Shown here in pieces: positions 23,087 through 36,200 of a stretch of 64,000 bases of DNA (within the stretch, counting starts at the first letter, position 1; the number at the start of each line of letters is the position of its first letter). The notes beneath the pieces were generated by a model. The model saw only the letters and a program-made list of their open reading frames with translations. It was not told the origin of the DNA and did no database searches. The stretch is taken from NCBI GenBank assembly GCA_022457155.1, contig JAJGOT010000273.1:935001-999000 (forward strand), read 5' to 3'. The DNA is from Cladopsammia gracilis (Eukaryota > Cnidaria > Anthozoa > Scleractinia > Dendrophylliidae). A program made the position numbers and the translations under genes.

Positions 23087-24224
23087 TCAGTGTTTTCTCC
23101 TCTTGCTATCTGAGTCTTCTCTCCTGAAATAGTCACCATAGAGAATATTTGTATTAAACGATGAGCCACTCATAAACAGAGTATCAACTGCAAAAACAAT
23201 CGCCTTTGGCTTGTGTTTCCAACTTCCTCTTGCAATGCCATAACTCCTTGGAAACAGCGCTAGTCAAAGGACTGGTTATGAAACCTTGAAGACTTCAATA
23301 GTGATAACAAAGGAGCTACAATAAAATACTACAATCATGCACATCTTTTGTATTCAATCACATGCTATACCTTAATAACCTACAGAGACATTTCTGTTGG
23401 TCACATAGGCATATGAGGGGGAGGCGCTGGGGGGCTTCAGCCCCCCCCCCCCCCCCCGCCTCAGTCGTAAAAATAAAGTATTAGGGCAAAACTGGTTGAT
23501 TATTCAGACACCACAGACAGTGTAAAATTACTGAATTATTTTGCGATTCGATGTCTTAATTAGTTTTCATTTTGTAACTCACATTACTCACTTAACTTTC
23601 TAACCGAGCTCTATACTACGTTGATCATGTCATTCATGTGATAGCTCCATTAGATGCTAACCACATGAGCAGGCATAGAACGACAAGTTTGTGTTGTGGT
23701 CCACCAAGGGTGGGAATGACAATGGAGACTGCACAGGGACTGAAACTGTGGCAACCGTCTTGCTTATTAGGACAGTATTTGTGGTTGGTATCTGGTCGAT
23801 AAGCATGTCTTCATCGAAGTCTCGTAAAAGATCTTATCGGTACAGTGTGAAGTACAAAGAATGCGAGAATGATAAAGGTAATTCTCGGATCGCTCACAGC
23901 GGTAGAAAAGTAAATTGTCAGCGAGTGCTAGAATCATCATGATGAATAAACATGATGTCACGAGTTTCATTCGGGCAAATTAGGTTCAGCCCCCCAAACA
24001 AAATTTTTCCTGTGCAGTGATGGTTAGTCATTTGTTTGAACAAAGTTCAAAATCTATTGTGGTTGGTGCATGGTCATGGCTGAAAAATTTCAAAAAATGC
24101 GAACAAAAGCATAGAACAAAGACATTTCATAACCATTGCACTTTATTAACTATGATAGAAACAGAGAAAGAACCTATTTCTTAACTAAACATCTTACTCA
24201 CCCTTCATCTTTTCTCTTTAACAT
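23087..24224 (-). CDS. IK: Last two small exons of IK
   Basis: Exon 21 (24202-24224) encodes MLKRKDEG and follows KISR of exon 20 in phase 0, matching the human KISAIIEKRKK position. Exon 22 (23087-23123) follows acceptor ACTATTTCAG and reads REDSDSKRRKH then TGA at 23087-23089, comparable in place and charge to the human basic C-terminus. The phase (2 then 1) closes exactly. Confidence 0.75.
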
Positions 24225-27200
24225 CTAGCAAAAAAACAAGCCAAGAATAAATTAATTATTAATAGTAACTTTATTTTGCGAGGGTGACACCTAACAGCAG
24301 AGCTGATAAACCTGTGGCCCTCTTAAGGACGGCGCCTCCTAATGCCAAGGTATTTTTTCCGGTTTTTGACTATGCGGGAAAAGTAGATCTTACCAGGGGC
24401 TATTGGAATCCAAAGAGAACAAGAGGCTCCTAGCAGCCTATACTCATGCGCATGCGTAAGTAGGCTGTACCACAATGAAGGGAATGATTCTTCTAAGACT
24501 TATATATACCAAACATGAACATTGATTATGTAAGTAGGGTTGTAGGAGACGCTGTCGTGACACTTGAGTAACGCTCTTTTACCGGAAGTGAGAGTAGCCG
24601 GAAGTCACTAAACAGGAAGTGTAGTGGAAAAGCTATGAACCGGAAGTGTACAATTTAAAATATGCGTGCATAAATTTGCATGCAAAATCGTGACACAAAA
24701 AATAAAAATAATAATAATAATAATAATAAAAATAACAAGAAAAACGGAGCCGAAACCTTACCTCATGCCGCTACGCGCATGAGTAAAAATTAATTGGGGG
24801 GTACAGTGCATTTTTCAGAGCTTCAATGTGGAATAAATGCTGACATCAGCATTTTTTTGAAAAAAGGAAAAGACTAGTAGATCTTTCTTTGCGGATTAAG
24901 TCAGAATTCACCTTTACTTAAACAAAAGCAACAATAATTCTAAAAATCTTTAAAACACAAAACAAATAGTAACAACAACTACTCTCTCTCTCTCCGGTAT
25001 CATTGAAAACGATTTACTAAAAACGATACTAAAAATAAACTGTGGATAGTCAATTGATTTGTAAAAAAATATTACTTGGAGGTGAAAACAAGTAGTTGTA
25101 TAATAAATGTTTCCTGTTTGATGTCATCTAATTAGCATTTTGTAAATTCAGATCTCTATAACTCAATAACGCGATGTTCAAACCAAGAAATATTCAGTGT
25201 TCTTACCAGACTGCGGCATTGCTGCACTTTTTCAGGGAATGCCGCACTATTATAAGCCCAAGGGGTACCAAGGGTGCAAAGAAGCAAAAAAAAAAAAAAA
25301 AAAGAAAGAAAGAAAAAAGGGGGGGGGGGGGGGAAGAAAACTTATTACGAACGTACATTTCTCTATAATATAAGCCAATTAATTTGATTGGTTATGGCCT
25401 CTTCAGAAAGCACCCAGAACATTTATTATCTAAGTTTGTTTGGGGTATTTGCTGGAATAAAATGTTGAGTTAATTGTGTCTAAAAATTGTGACCCGCTTT
25501 TCTCCCTCGTGACCCCCTTTTAGCTTCTCTATGGGTCCTGTGGACCCCAGTGCAGAGAATCCTGGTAAGAACACTGAATATTTCACCATTTAACTATTCA
25601 ATGTGAGTAGAGTTGATTCTGAAAATATATATTTTAGGGTTAAAGGCACTTTAAAACAGAAACCATTTCTCGTGGATGCATTTGTGTTGTAGTATATATT
25701 AGACAAGTATTAATTTTCTAACTCTATCTCAAACTTCAGTCAGGAGAGGGAAATATAAAAACTTGCTTGTTGCAAAGAAACTGCATTTTTTTTCTCAACA
25801 ACACAAATTAAACACTATTTAAAAATAAGATGATCATACCCGACTAATTTTCTGCCAGTCCCTGTCTAGTTTAGCCTTCTCATCTTTTGGGCCTGCACGC
25901 CGTGTTTTGCGTCCTTCAGACATCTTGATACCAAACTGAAATGCAGCTCTGTAATAGAAAAAAAAAACCCTAGGCTATTAACTTTTACACTAGACAGTTG
26001 GATGCATTTACTACTTAAAAACCAAATACAAATTAAAAATTAATAATACTAACTAGAATGAGTGTAATTTAATGTTGTGAAAGTAGTGTATTTTTTCTTC
26101 TTTTAATATTAGCTATTCGCATTGATGGCTCATGCCCTTTGCTTACTATCAATAACATTATTTGGATTCTATCATACTAGAAAACTAGCTTTAGGCAGTT
26201 TGCATTTGTAGTCATTTAAAGCAAACTTTACTAACTTTGGAAGAGCTTCTCTGTTTTCCATGTAACTGTGATAGTCTTCTTCTGTTTCAAAATCCCAGCG
26301 TTTGATAGGACCTTTCTTGTTACCCTGTAGTAATTGTTCAAGAATCAAACACAATTACATGAGAGTCAGAAAGGAACAGAGGGAAAAATACTTAAACCTT
26401 CCAATTGTACATTTAAATCCGGTAGGGTCGCAGCTCTTAGAAGCTTCTATTTTCATTGGCCTTGTAAAACAAGGCTGCTATTGTTTTTAGGGTTAGGGTC
26501 CATTGTTGTGTTGTTTGTCCTATTGTTAGGTCTAAGGGTGGCAAACCAATGGTGTGAGACCTTCTAAGAGCTGCGACATCACCCTTTGAATCTGTGGAAG
26601 AAATCCTTTAGCACAACCATTTAGGTGACAGCTATTGTGTAGTGTGCACAATTTGAGGTGTTAGTCATTTTTCAACTTTTTGTGTTCAACCTTTTAGAAT
26701 TAATAGCTACTGGATATTTTAAAACGTGTACCTGCAGGAAATGAAAACAGTCAGGCCGAGTATGTATTTTTGACATGAGACCCACTATCCAAAATAAACT
26801 AAACTAAAATACACAATGTAAGTTATTGTAAATTAATAAACAAGGTGTCAATCCCATAAGCAAGAACAGCTAAGAAACGATGACTGGTCCCGAGGAAAAC
26901 AGTGAATTTTGTTTCCCAAGAATCTTGATTTGAGGGAAACAAAATTCATTGTTTCCCGAGGGATCAGTCATTAAGTGATTTGTTATATAGCAACACAAAA
27001 TCTTATCATTTTGATTATCATAATCGTGCCACCTTTTATCACGGTCTGATCACGTGCACTAGTGGGCAACAGTGCACTGTTACCCTCTGACATCAAACAT
27101 GTCACCCGCTTTTGCAAATGTTGCCCGCTCATGGACATTTGGCGGGAAACAGTTGGTTTTTTAGATGTCATGTGACCATGAATTAACCAATGAACGTGCC

Positions 27201-30200
27201 GTTGTATTGAGAAGAACTCCAGCTATATAACATTAGGGCCATTTATACAAGACCAAATAAGTCGCGACTTACAGAAGACACGAACCACTTGTATAAATGA
27301 TACAAAAACTGTGTTCGCATCTTATTTAGGTCGCGATTTATGTAAGCTGAGGACTGGCTTTTTTAGCTGGGCTTACCTAAGACGCGTCTTATCTAAGTTG
27401 CGAACATGATCGTATAAATGGTACAAAAACATGTTCGCGTCTTCCATAAGACATAAAGACTTACAGCACATGCTGTATTACCGGCAAATGCTTCATTTGT
27501 CTTAATGAATGGCTCCAACACCTCCTTCAATTCCAGGTAAGCTGGTCTGCACGGACTCTACATCGTCCATCAAAGCCAATTCTCTTTCGCGCAACTCGGT
27601 GGATCTCACGCGAACTGGACTCCTTCGTTTCCTCTCGTAATTTTTATACAACTTGGTTAGCTTGTGGATTTTTTTTGACAAGACCATCCTCAAGGGAAAT
27701 GACAGCTCAAAATTTAAAAGAAATTTATACATTCGCTGCCTTTTCTTCAGCAAAACTAAGCGTTTTGCCGTCTTGCTGAAACAAGCCATTTCGTTTATCA
27801 AAGACAGGAAAACGGAAATCGATAGAGAATAACCATGGCAACTAAACTTCAGAGCGAGGCAAATGCTTATTGGACATGAAAATAGGTCGTGAACCGTTTA
27901 TACGAACACTTTGCGTCTTATGCAAGCCTCGCTCGTATAAATGGTCTAGTTCGCGTCTTCTGTAAGTCGCAACTTCTGTAAGTCGCGACTTATTTGGTCT
28001 CGTATAAATGGCCCTAATGTGATATATGATTGTTGTAATATAAATAATGACACACATCATTTAAGTTGCATTTCGTGACAAACAAATTAAAGCAAGCAAA
28101 AAGGTTAGTAATGAAAAAAATGTAAACATAAAGAAACCAAAAGAATGAATGAGGTGTAATCACCACAAAGAACAAGAACAAAATTAAATCAATAGTGTAC
28201 TAACAAATTGTGCATAGTATTTTCGGCCTTGTAAAGTTCCAACCACACAATCCTGTTACCAATTAAAGGATTTTATTAACAAGGTTTAAGCTTAAAAAGT
28301 TTAGTAAAACAAACATGACTTTACGTTTAATAGTTTAAAATAAGATGGATCCTGTTTATGCTTCCTGATTCTTGCAAAGTACATGTAGGAAGTATGAAAG
28401 TTAACTAAGTGGTTGAATATCTTAATAAACAAATTCACCATGATGTGCTTGCGATTGTTATTATAATAATGCCAATTTTTCAGATAAAGTGTATAGACCA
28501 TATGTATCTTACCATGTACCTTGTAAATATTGCATGTACCCCACCCTTCAAATGCTTTTAACCCTGCTCCTCAACAGTAACACTCCCCTCTCTAAGGCTC
28601 CCATTGCTTCTCCAAACACGACCAACCACACAGTCATGTCACCTACACCATTATTAACTATTGAAGCCAGATTTTGTTTCACACTTTATAAATCCAAAGA
28701 ACACTTTCATCCACTCATATTTTTTAGATGCTTTGTTTATGCATTCATTCAGATGTATACAGTATGATCACATTCTTCATTTCACATGACTTTGTATAGT
28801 TTTAGCCTGCATTTGGTTTTTATCTGAAAAGTGTCAATATGCAGTAGTACATAAAGATTCATCATTACAAAAGTGATGGTTTGAATTCCATTCAACTCAG
28901 AAGTCTTTTCTGTGCTTTATTGGTAACTGCTTTAGTTGCAACGTAATTCCAAAAATAATTTGTGGTGCTGTTCCAGAGAAGATTTATACCCTCCCCCCCC
29001 TGGGGGGGGTACTCTATATTTTTGGGTGGGGGTGTGCCACTGGGACTCTGACACCCTTACCCTACACCGGACCATGTTCAGCTGATTTTGCAACCCTATA
29101 CTAGACTAGACACTGTAAATCCCTAGTCCCTATCCCAGACTTCCTATTTTTAATACATCTGATCCATTATCTAGAACCATTGTGTTTTTAATGGATAACC
29201 ATCTGTCAACAATGTTGCCGCAATGATTTTATTTCCTTTTAGGGAAGGCTCTTTCTCTTTTGAGTATCAATTCCTATTCTAGACTTTATTCTTTATACCA
29301 CTGATCAGTTTCCTGGCAAATGATACCCTGTTCTAGACCAAAACTCCCTGATTTCTATACCCTATCCCAGACTAAACTGTTTGAAAACCATACCCTTCAC
29401 AGCGGCACATACTCATATAGTTTATATATGAGAGTACACCCCCCTCCCACCGGCATAAACCCCCCCAGCACTTCATACTTCCCTTTAAAATTTTGGCTTT
29501 TGAGAAACCCCTCCCTCTTGGAATTTTCAATGATCTTCACGAAAAGACACCTGAAAGGCATTTAAAACATTGTGAAGTGTTGGCCTTACCAGATCCATTT
29601 TACTATAGTCAGCTTCCTCGTCACTGTCATATGGCACATCAACAGCCCTAAACAAAAGCACAAATTACATCAAGCAGGAATTAAAATTACAAACATTTTT
29701 ACTGCGGGTACATTTAAATGACACACCTTTTGGGAAAAACAACAAACTATTAATTAGTTACTAGCAGTAATCAGAGATTATGGAGATGCATTCGAATGAA
29801 CTTCCGGCAGAAATGAGCCCCTGAAAAAAGCAATAGGGGCGGCCATTTGGTAGACCGGACACCAAAAAATCTCAAATTTTTCTGCATGTAAGGCACAGGG
29901 AAACCAACATGAAATTAGGATTGCGTTCTTCTTAACAATGATTTCAATAGAAGGTACACTGTAATCTGCGCTACAGTTTCATCAATATAGGCATAGAATC
30001 TGTGTGCCCTGATACTCTAAAAAAAAAAAACTGGACGGTGCAACTCACGCACACACTGAAGTTCAGTCACTAGGCACACAAGTTTACAAGTGGCCAGGAA
30101 TTTCCATACTCACTACATTTTCCATCAATTTCAAGTCCTAGCAAATGCCAGAACAATATTCCATGACCTGTACATATTTATTGTAAAGTCCTTCAAAAAC

Positions 30201-33200
30201 TCGGAAATTTATTTAATTGTTTTGAACAAAAGGAAACAAAGAGTGTCTTAGAAATGTTGATTGAATGACTGTTTAGATGTTTAGCGGGTGAAAATTAATT
30301 CACGGTTATGGGGGTTATTTTACATTTAAAGGCAGCCTTACCCTGGATAACACTCTGAATAGCTGTCTGGAATATAATTGACATCTTTCACTTTGTGAGA
30401 GCCTCTATCCCTTTTTCTTCGTCTTCTCAAAGTTAAAAGTTTCATAACTGTAACTAATGATCTTAATAAACTTTCAGCTACATTTCACCAGCTCCTTAAG
30501 AAAAACACTGTCAGTCCTGTATAATACATTGACTTCAAGTACAGTACATTCATATAATAGAAACGTTTGAGTTGACTAAACCAACTATGGGATGGTCACA
30601 CAGGGAGGTCTCTGACTTTATTTTCAAGTCTCACCCTACAGATGTACAGGGTTTCCAAAAGTTTGTTCCTCTGATTTATATTAAAATAACTTTTGATACA
30701 CAAGTGATATACATGTATGCATCAAAATACCATAGCTCTTAACTGTTACAGTTGTATGTGCACTATTTTCATACATTGTTTCAGTAGCCTGAGTGGCCTC
30801 CATTATTTTTTATCACATTTCCCATCCGATCCAGCATGGAGTGTGTTAATTCTTGTAGCGTGGAAAATGGGACATTTGTCCATGCTAGTTTGAGCCACTG
30901 TTTCAGTTCCTTCACGGTCTTTAGGATTTGTTGAACAGAAAGACCAGAAGAAGTATAGATGCTTGTGCTCGTAAATAGGAGATTTTTTTGGCCTTGAAAG
31001 GATTTATTCTATAAGCCGCTTAGCAAAACACTGACAATTAATTCAGAGCAACTCGCGGCTGTGAAAAGCTGTAAAATGGCTGGAAATTTTCACATGCATG
31101 ATTTATAAACTTGTATTTCAGCGGGAAAATGAAAAAAAGCCCTGCTGCATTTAACCCCGTAAGTAATAAGGACATTAAACTAGATTGTTTTTGTGAAAGT
31201 TTTTATCAAAAGGCTATAACATGAGTCAATACAGAATAAAATACAGGCCTGTTAAGAAGAGGAACAAACTTTTGGGACACCCTGCATGTATTTAGTGCTT
31301 GCATATGTATCATGTTTAGATGAACTGTAAACCTTTCAAGTCTAATATCAAAGGATACTTTGGATCAACTGAATCCCATGCAGCTCTTTCCTCTGTTTCA
31401 TGCTGCATAAAATACCACATATTAGTATTAATGGTACTGCCAATACCAACTGGAAAAACAATTGTATATAAAACAATAATTATTGAATGACAAAACTTAA
31501 ACAAATATGCTGAAAAATCTATATGCTGATCAGAATCCCTAATATTTGACAACAAAGATGAAAGATCACAGGTTTTGATTAAGATGTTTCTAATCTATCC
31601 TTATGAGATTACACTGATCCCTTACATAAGAGCTTATTTTTAAAAGACAAGAAAATGTTTTTTTTTTTTTTCGAAAAACTCTTTCAGCGTCTTTAACTAT
31701 TTGCCAAAAATCAAGTAACGTTATTTTTACAGCCAATCTCACTACAGTGTGTATGCCAAGTGGGTTTTTTAAACATGATGGGTGGATCATAACTACTAGT
31801 ATTTGATTTTCAACATGATTTTATAAAACTGGTTACGATTCACCCATTTTAGAAAACAGTGAACAAAATTTCCACCAAAAAGAACTGACAGACATATAAG
31901 CACCTATGAAGAAAAGGATTATCTTTTTTACTAGTATTAATATCGTTTTGTGGTCATGAGTAAATTATAACAGGTAAATCAGAGGGCAAATTGAGTTTGA
32001 AAATCCAACACACTTCATTAAAATTGGCTGTAATCCAATTTATAACCAATTTGGGCGTAGACTCACATTTCACACCACTGAACATTCTCATTGCAAACAT
32101 ACCTTTTTACCAAATGTTTGTGTGACTGACCTAGCAAATTCTTCAGCAGAAACAACTAGAATTAAAGAGAAACAATGAAATAACTTTTAGTCAAAAATAA
32201 AGCATGAATATGGAAGGATGATGACTGAAAAAATAGAGTTTATGGGCTGATAAACTGGGGAAAAGGTTTCATTTTCATAAACTACTGTGTTTGGATATTA
32301 AATTAATTAGCATGCAGCCTTTATATTGTCCTGATTTTGAGTTTCATGTATGAGGAAGTGAGGTTTGGCATGCATACTTCAGACAATACACAATTCTTGC
32401 TTTCACAACTCACCTTTCTTGTTAAACTGTGCCTGCAGAAAAAAGAAACAACACAAAATGTCATGTAACATCAACGATACTATATTAAAATAATGCAAGT
32501 AATTTATGTAATATGCAAGTTCTAACTGAAAGGTTTACAAGATAACCACTTAACACTGCAAGATCTAGCTTGTGATCAGTCTTCTCAATATTCAGCCTCA
32601 CACAGCAGGGGTGGATTTATGGGAGGGGCCGAGGTTTTTTTAAACAACATCTATCGGATGGTATTTTGTGACAGATGACTCTAGTTTAATTACATGTACC
32701 TCCCATACCTTTCCGGTTACTTGCATTTTGTTTGTAAAAAAAGTCGAGTTGATTCAAGTCATGTTTGACCACAACCACATGTGCATTAAATATTTCAACA
32801 TTTCTTGTTCAATATGGGATCCTGGCACTTGCCAAATTTGAGCACCAGGAATGAACCAGATTGCATCTCAGAGTACTTAAATTATCAAAATTTCCAGGGA
32901 ACGCACCCCCCCCCCCCCGGACCCCTCAAGAAAGGCGTGCCAAATGGGTGCTAACAAGCCCATGAGTTTTTACAGCCTCCTTCTAAAATTCCTGGATCTG
33001 CCCCTGCACACTGTATATAATGTAATATATGACAGAAAGCTCTGCTTGGCTCCCCCATTTTTGTACTGTTAATGTGACCAAATATTTGTGGCCCATTGGT
33101 GGTTGTATTAATTAAAGAGGTTTTACTTCCTTTCTTGCCATTTATTTCTTGATCTATCTCAGTAGAAAATTGTACAAAAAATATCTTTTATTTTGAAAGT

Positions 33201-36200
33201 TGAATGTGGTCCTTACCTCCTCATCTCCACCTGCAGATGATTTATCAAAGTAAGTAGAAGAGTTCTTGGATTTCTTTCTCTCTTTTTCTCTTTCTCTTTC
33301 TCTTTCTTTTGCCTTTTCTTTCTTTTCAAGTTTCTTTGTACCCTCTGTGGGATTATATTCCCCAATTTCTCCAAAGATACTGCAAATTTAGTAGCAAAAA
33401 TAATGCTTCAGATTTTATTAAGATAAAGAATAGAGAAAATGTATTGTTAAAACACAGGGCTCGAAATTAAAAAAAAGTTCAGTCGCCATTTTGCGACTAG
33501 ATACGAAAATCACGTCGCAAGTTCACAAATTTTAGTCGCAAAATTAAGTAGCAACAATTAGTTAAAAAATAACTTTGACTAACAAATGATTAACAAGACT
33601 GATTTTATTACTTCAACAGCTTTCACGTTATCTCTAATGATGACTGTACATGTACAGAACGAAACATGCAATACTATAAACTTGGCCGCCACAATCGTAA
33701 CGATCAAAACATTTTTCTCGATCTTAAAACTAGTGTACAACTCAAAATTATATTTTTTGGTGAAATTAGCTCCCAGAAAGGATACAGTATCTTGGAACAT
33801 ATCCACTTAAACGTCCGTCACCGTTGCGAAATTGATGACACTTTGGCCGATTCTACCTGGCCGCGATCGGCCGCGATGACGGCTCTAATCCAGCGGTTTA
33901 ACAAACAAAAATATGAGCCTGCAATATATATGAATAAGAAACCGCTGCAATGGCGGCCGCGATCGAGGGAATAGCGTTGCGTCGTAACATTGCGGGTAAA
34001 ATACGTACAATTTTACCCCATATCTTCAAATATCTACGATAATCAAGGCACACAACAATTTATTTTTTCAGTTCTGTATTTATTTTGGCAAAAATAGTGG
34101 CAAAGTAGCGACTGCTATGCTTTTTATTTCGTTATTGGCCACGGCGAAAACTACTCGCAAATTTGCGACTCCTCTGGAAGTTTTAGTCGCAAACACAAAA
34201 ATTAAGTCGCAAATGCGACCGTATTGGTCGCAATTTCGAGCCCTGAAACAAGTAAAATAAAAAGCAAAATCACATCCACAGCTTAACAAACTGAATTCTT
34301 CAATATTGAAAGTTGTGTTGAACTGTCATATTCCAAAGAATTTCTTAAAATTGCCAAAACTTTTATACTAATGATAATAAAATGGAAACTCACAATACTA
34401 AGTTTTAGGTTTTTCACTTTATTTTGTTTTCAGGGGTTGTAAACAATGCAAATCTTGTTACACAAATTAAAGGGACAGTGCCACAGGAAGCTAATGGACA
34501 ATACTGCCCCTTTAAATCAGATGTTTTTTCTCGTTTGTTTGTTTTTAATTTGTAATAATCTTTGTTCTAAAATTTATTATGCTAGTACCTGTCATCAGCC
34601 CCAGCAGGACGTATCTTCTGTCCTTGCTTTTCACTCTTGTCTTTCTCTTTCCCTGAAATCAGACAGATTTTTTTTTAACTCCAACGTAACAGTGAAGTAA
34701 ACTATCGTATGCAGTTTGTAAGGATGAACATGTAACGTTGTCCAGGTCTTCATTAAAAAGCCCAGTTTTGGACAGCAAGGTTCTGTATATTCTGGTAGGG
34801 TTCATTAATGACTGATGAATCAATAAAGAACAAGTCAACATACATTAAATTCTGTCTAAGCTGGACACCTTCCAGATCAGCTCCAGCTTTCTGCCTTAGA
34901 CAGATGTCCACCTTATAGAGAAGTTTAGTTACAGACAAACAACAAAACTCATTCACTTTTGTTTAGTTACCAATCGGAACTAGCATTATTATTGACCAGC
35001 CCCTTTGACTGTATAGCAGGGCTAAAAGTTGGCGGTCGCACGGTCACCAGAAACGACCAAAAACTGACCAGGGCTACCAAAAGTTGAGGTTTGATCACCC
35101 AATGTGTGACTAAGTTTCAGAATTTCGAAAAGCTGCAATGTAAATTATGCGAAGTATAAAGTTAAAATAAAACTAAATAATTATGTAGTTTAATTGGACT
35201 ACCTTTCTCTTCTTTTCTTTTCCTGAGTTTATCAATTTGAGTGAATTTTTAGTTCTGAAGTGGAAAATTCCTAGCCGTTTCAATGGTGGTTTCACGAGTG
35301 ATCCACATTCACAAAATTTAGACGCCATTTTGATTTTGTGATAGCACGTGACTCTAGACTTAACCAGAGTTCTGTGCAAGGCGGTTTCCAAGTCACACAT
35401 GTTTTCGCTTTGAGAACGGGCCTGGCGCACGCGGCGCACGCTACTGGTGTACACGAGCGTAACACCGTGCTTATGCACCAATTCACGTTCTGTGAAAGGC
35501 ACGGATTTCACGCAAAAGCACACGAGAAAGAAAACATAAAAGGCACAAGTTAGGCACAGACTAGGGTTTTACAGAATGCTTAGGCACAGTTTAGGCACAG
35601 CTTAAGCACAGTTTACGCCCATTTAGGCACGTTTTTCGGAAACGTTATATATTTAACTCGTCCGAAGGCAAGCCGTACGAAAATTCTCGGCGAGTGACCA
35701 ACCAGATTCAGTCCGTAAAAAATATGGTTATCAGCGAGAATCGAGGCCTTTGACGCGTTGAAAGCGTTAGGAAACTCATTCAAATTATTCGTTCGGTCCA
35801 CAGAGTTTAATACTTTACAAAAGTCGTTTGAACAAAACATTTAAACAGTAGTGTTAAGGCTTACCTTCTCTGTAGTTTGATTTGACTTATTCGTTCTTTG
35901 TTCTCGTGAATATTCGACAAAATATCGCCGACATTTCGCGAGTATTTTCGCATCGTTCTCATGATAACTCGCACACGAAAATTCGCAAAGCAAATAAAAA
36001 AAAAGAAGCGAATTTTTAGAAATTTCGCTGAAACGAAACGAAACACCGGTGAACTTTCCTGCCGAAAATACAAAGTGTAGCAGCGCCAGTTCGCTTAAAC
36101 AAAGATTGTTTGGCATAAAACGCGTCGTGAACTTAAATATTTAAAGAAAACGTGATATAAATCTATCTTTCTGTTTTAACAATTCAAAATTAGCGTTGTT

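Noticed and set aside
33283..33330. CTTTCT microsatellite
   Set aside because: On the minus strand it is the coding Arg-Glu tract of IK exon 13, in phase with both neighbours.
35173..35523. 116-codon frame crossing the hAT/composite border
   Set aside because: It spans an insertion boundary, so it is an accidental fusion of two elements rather than a gene.
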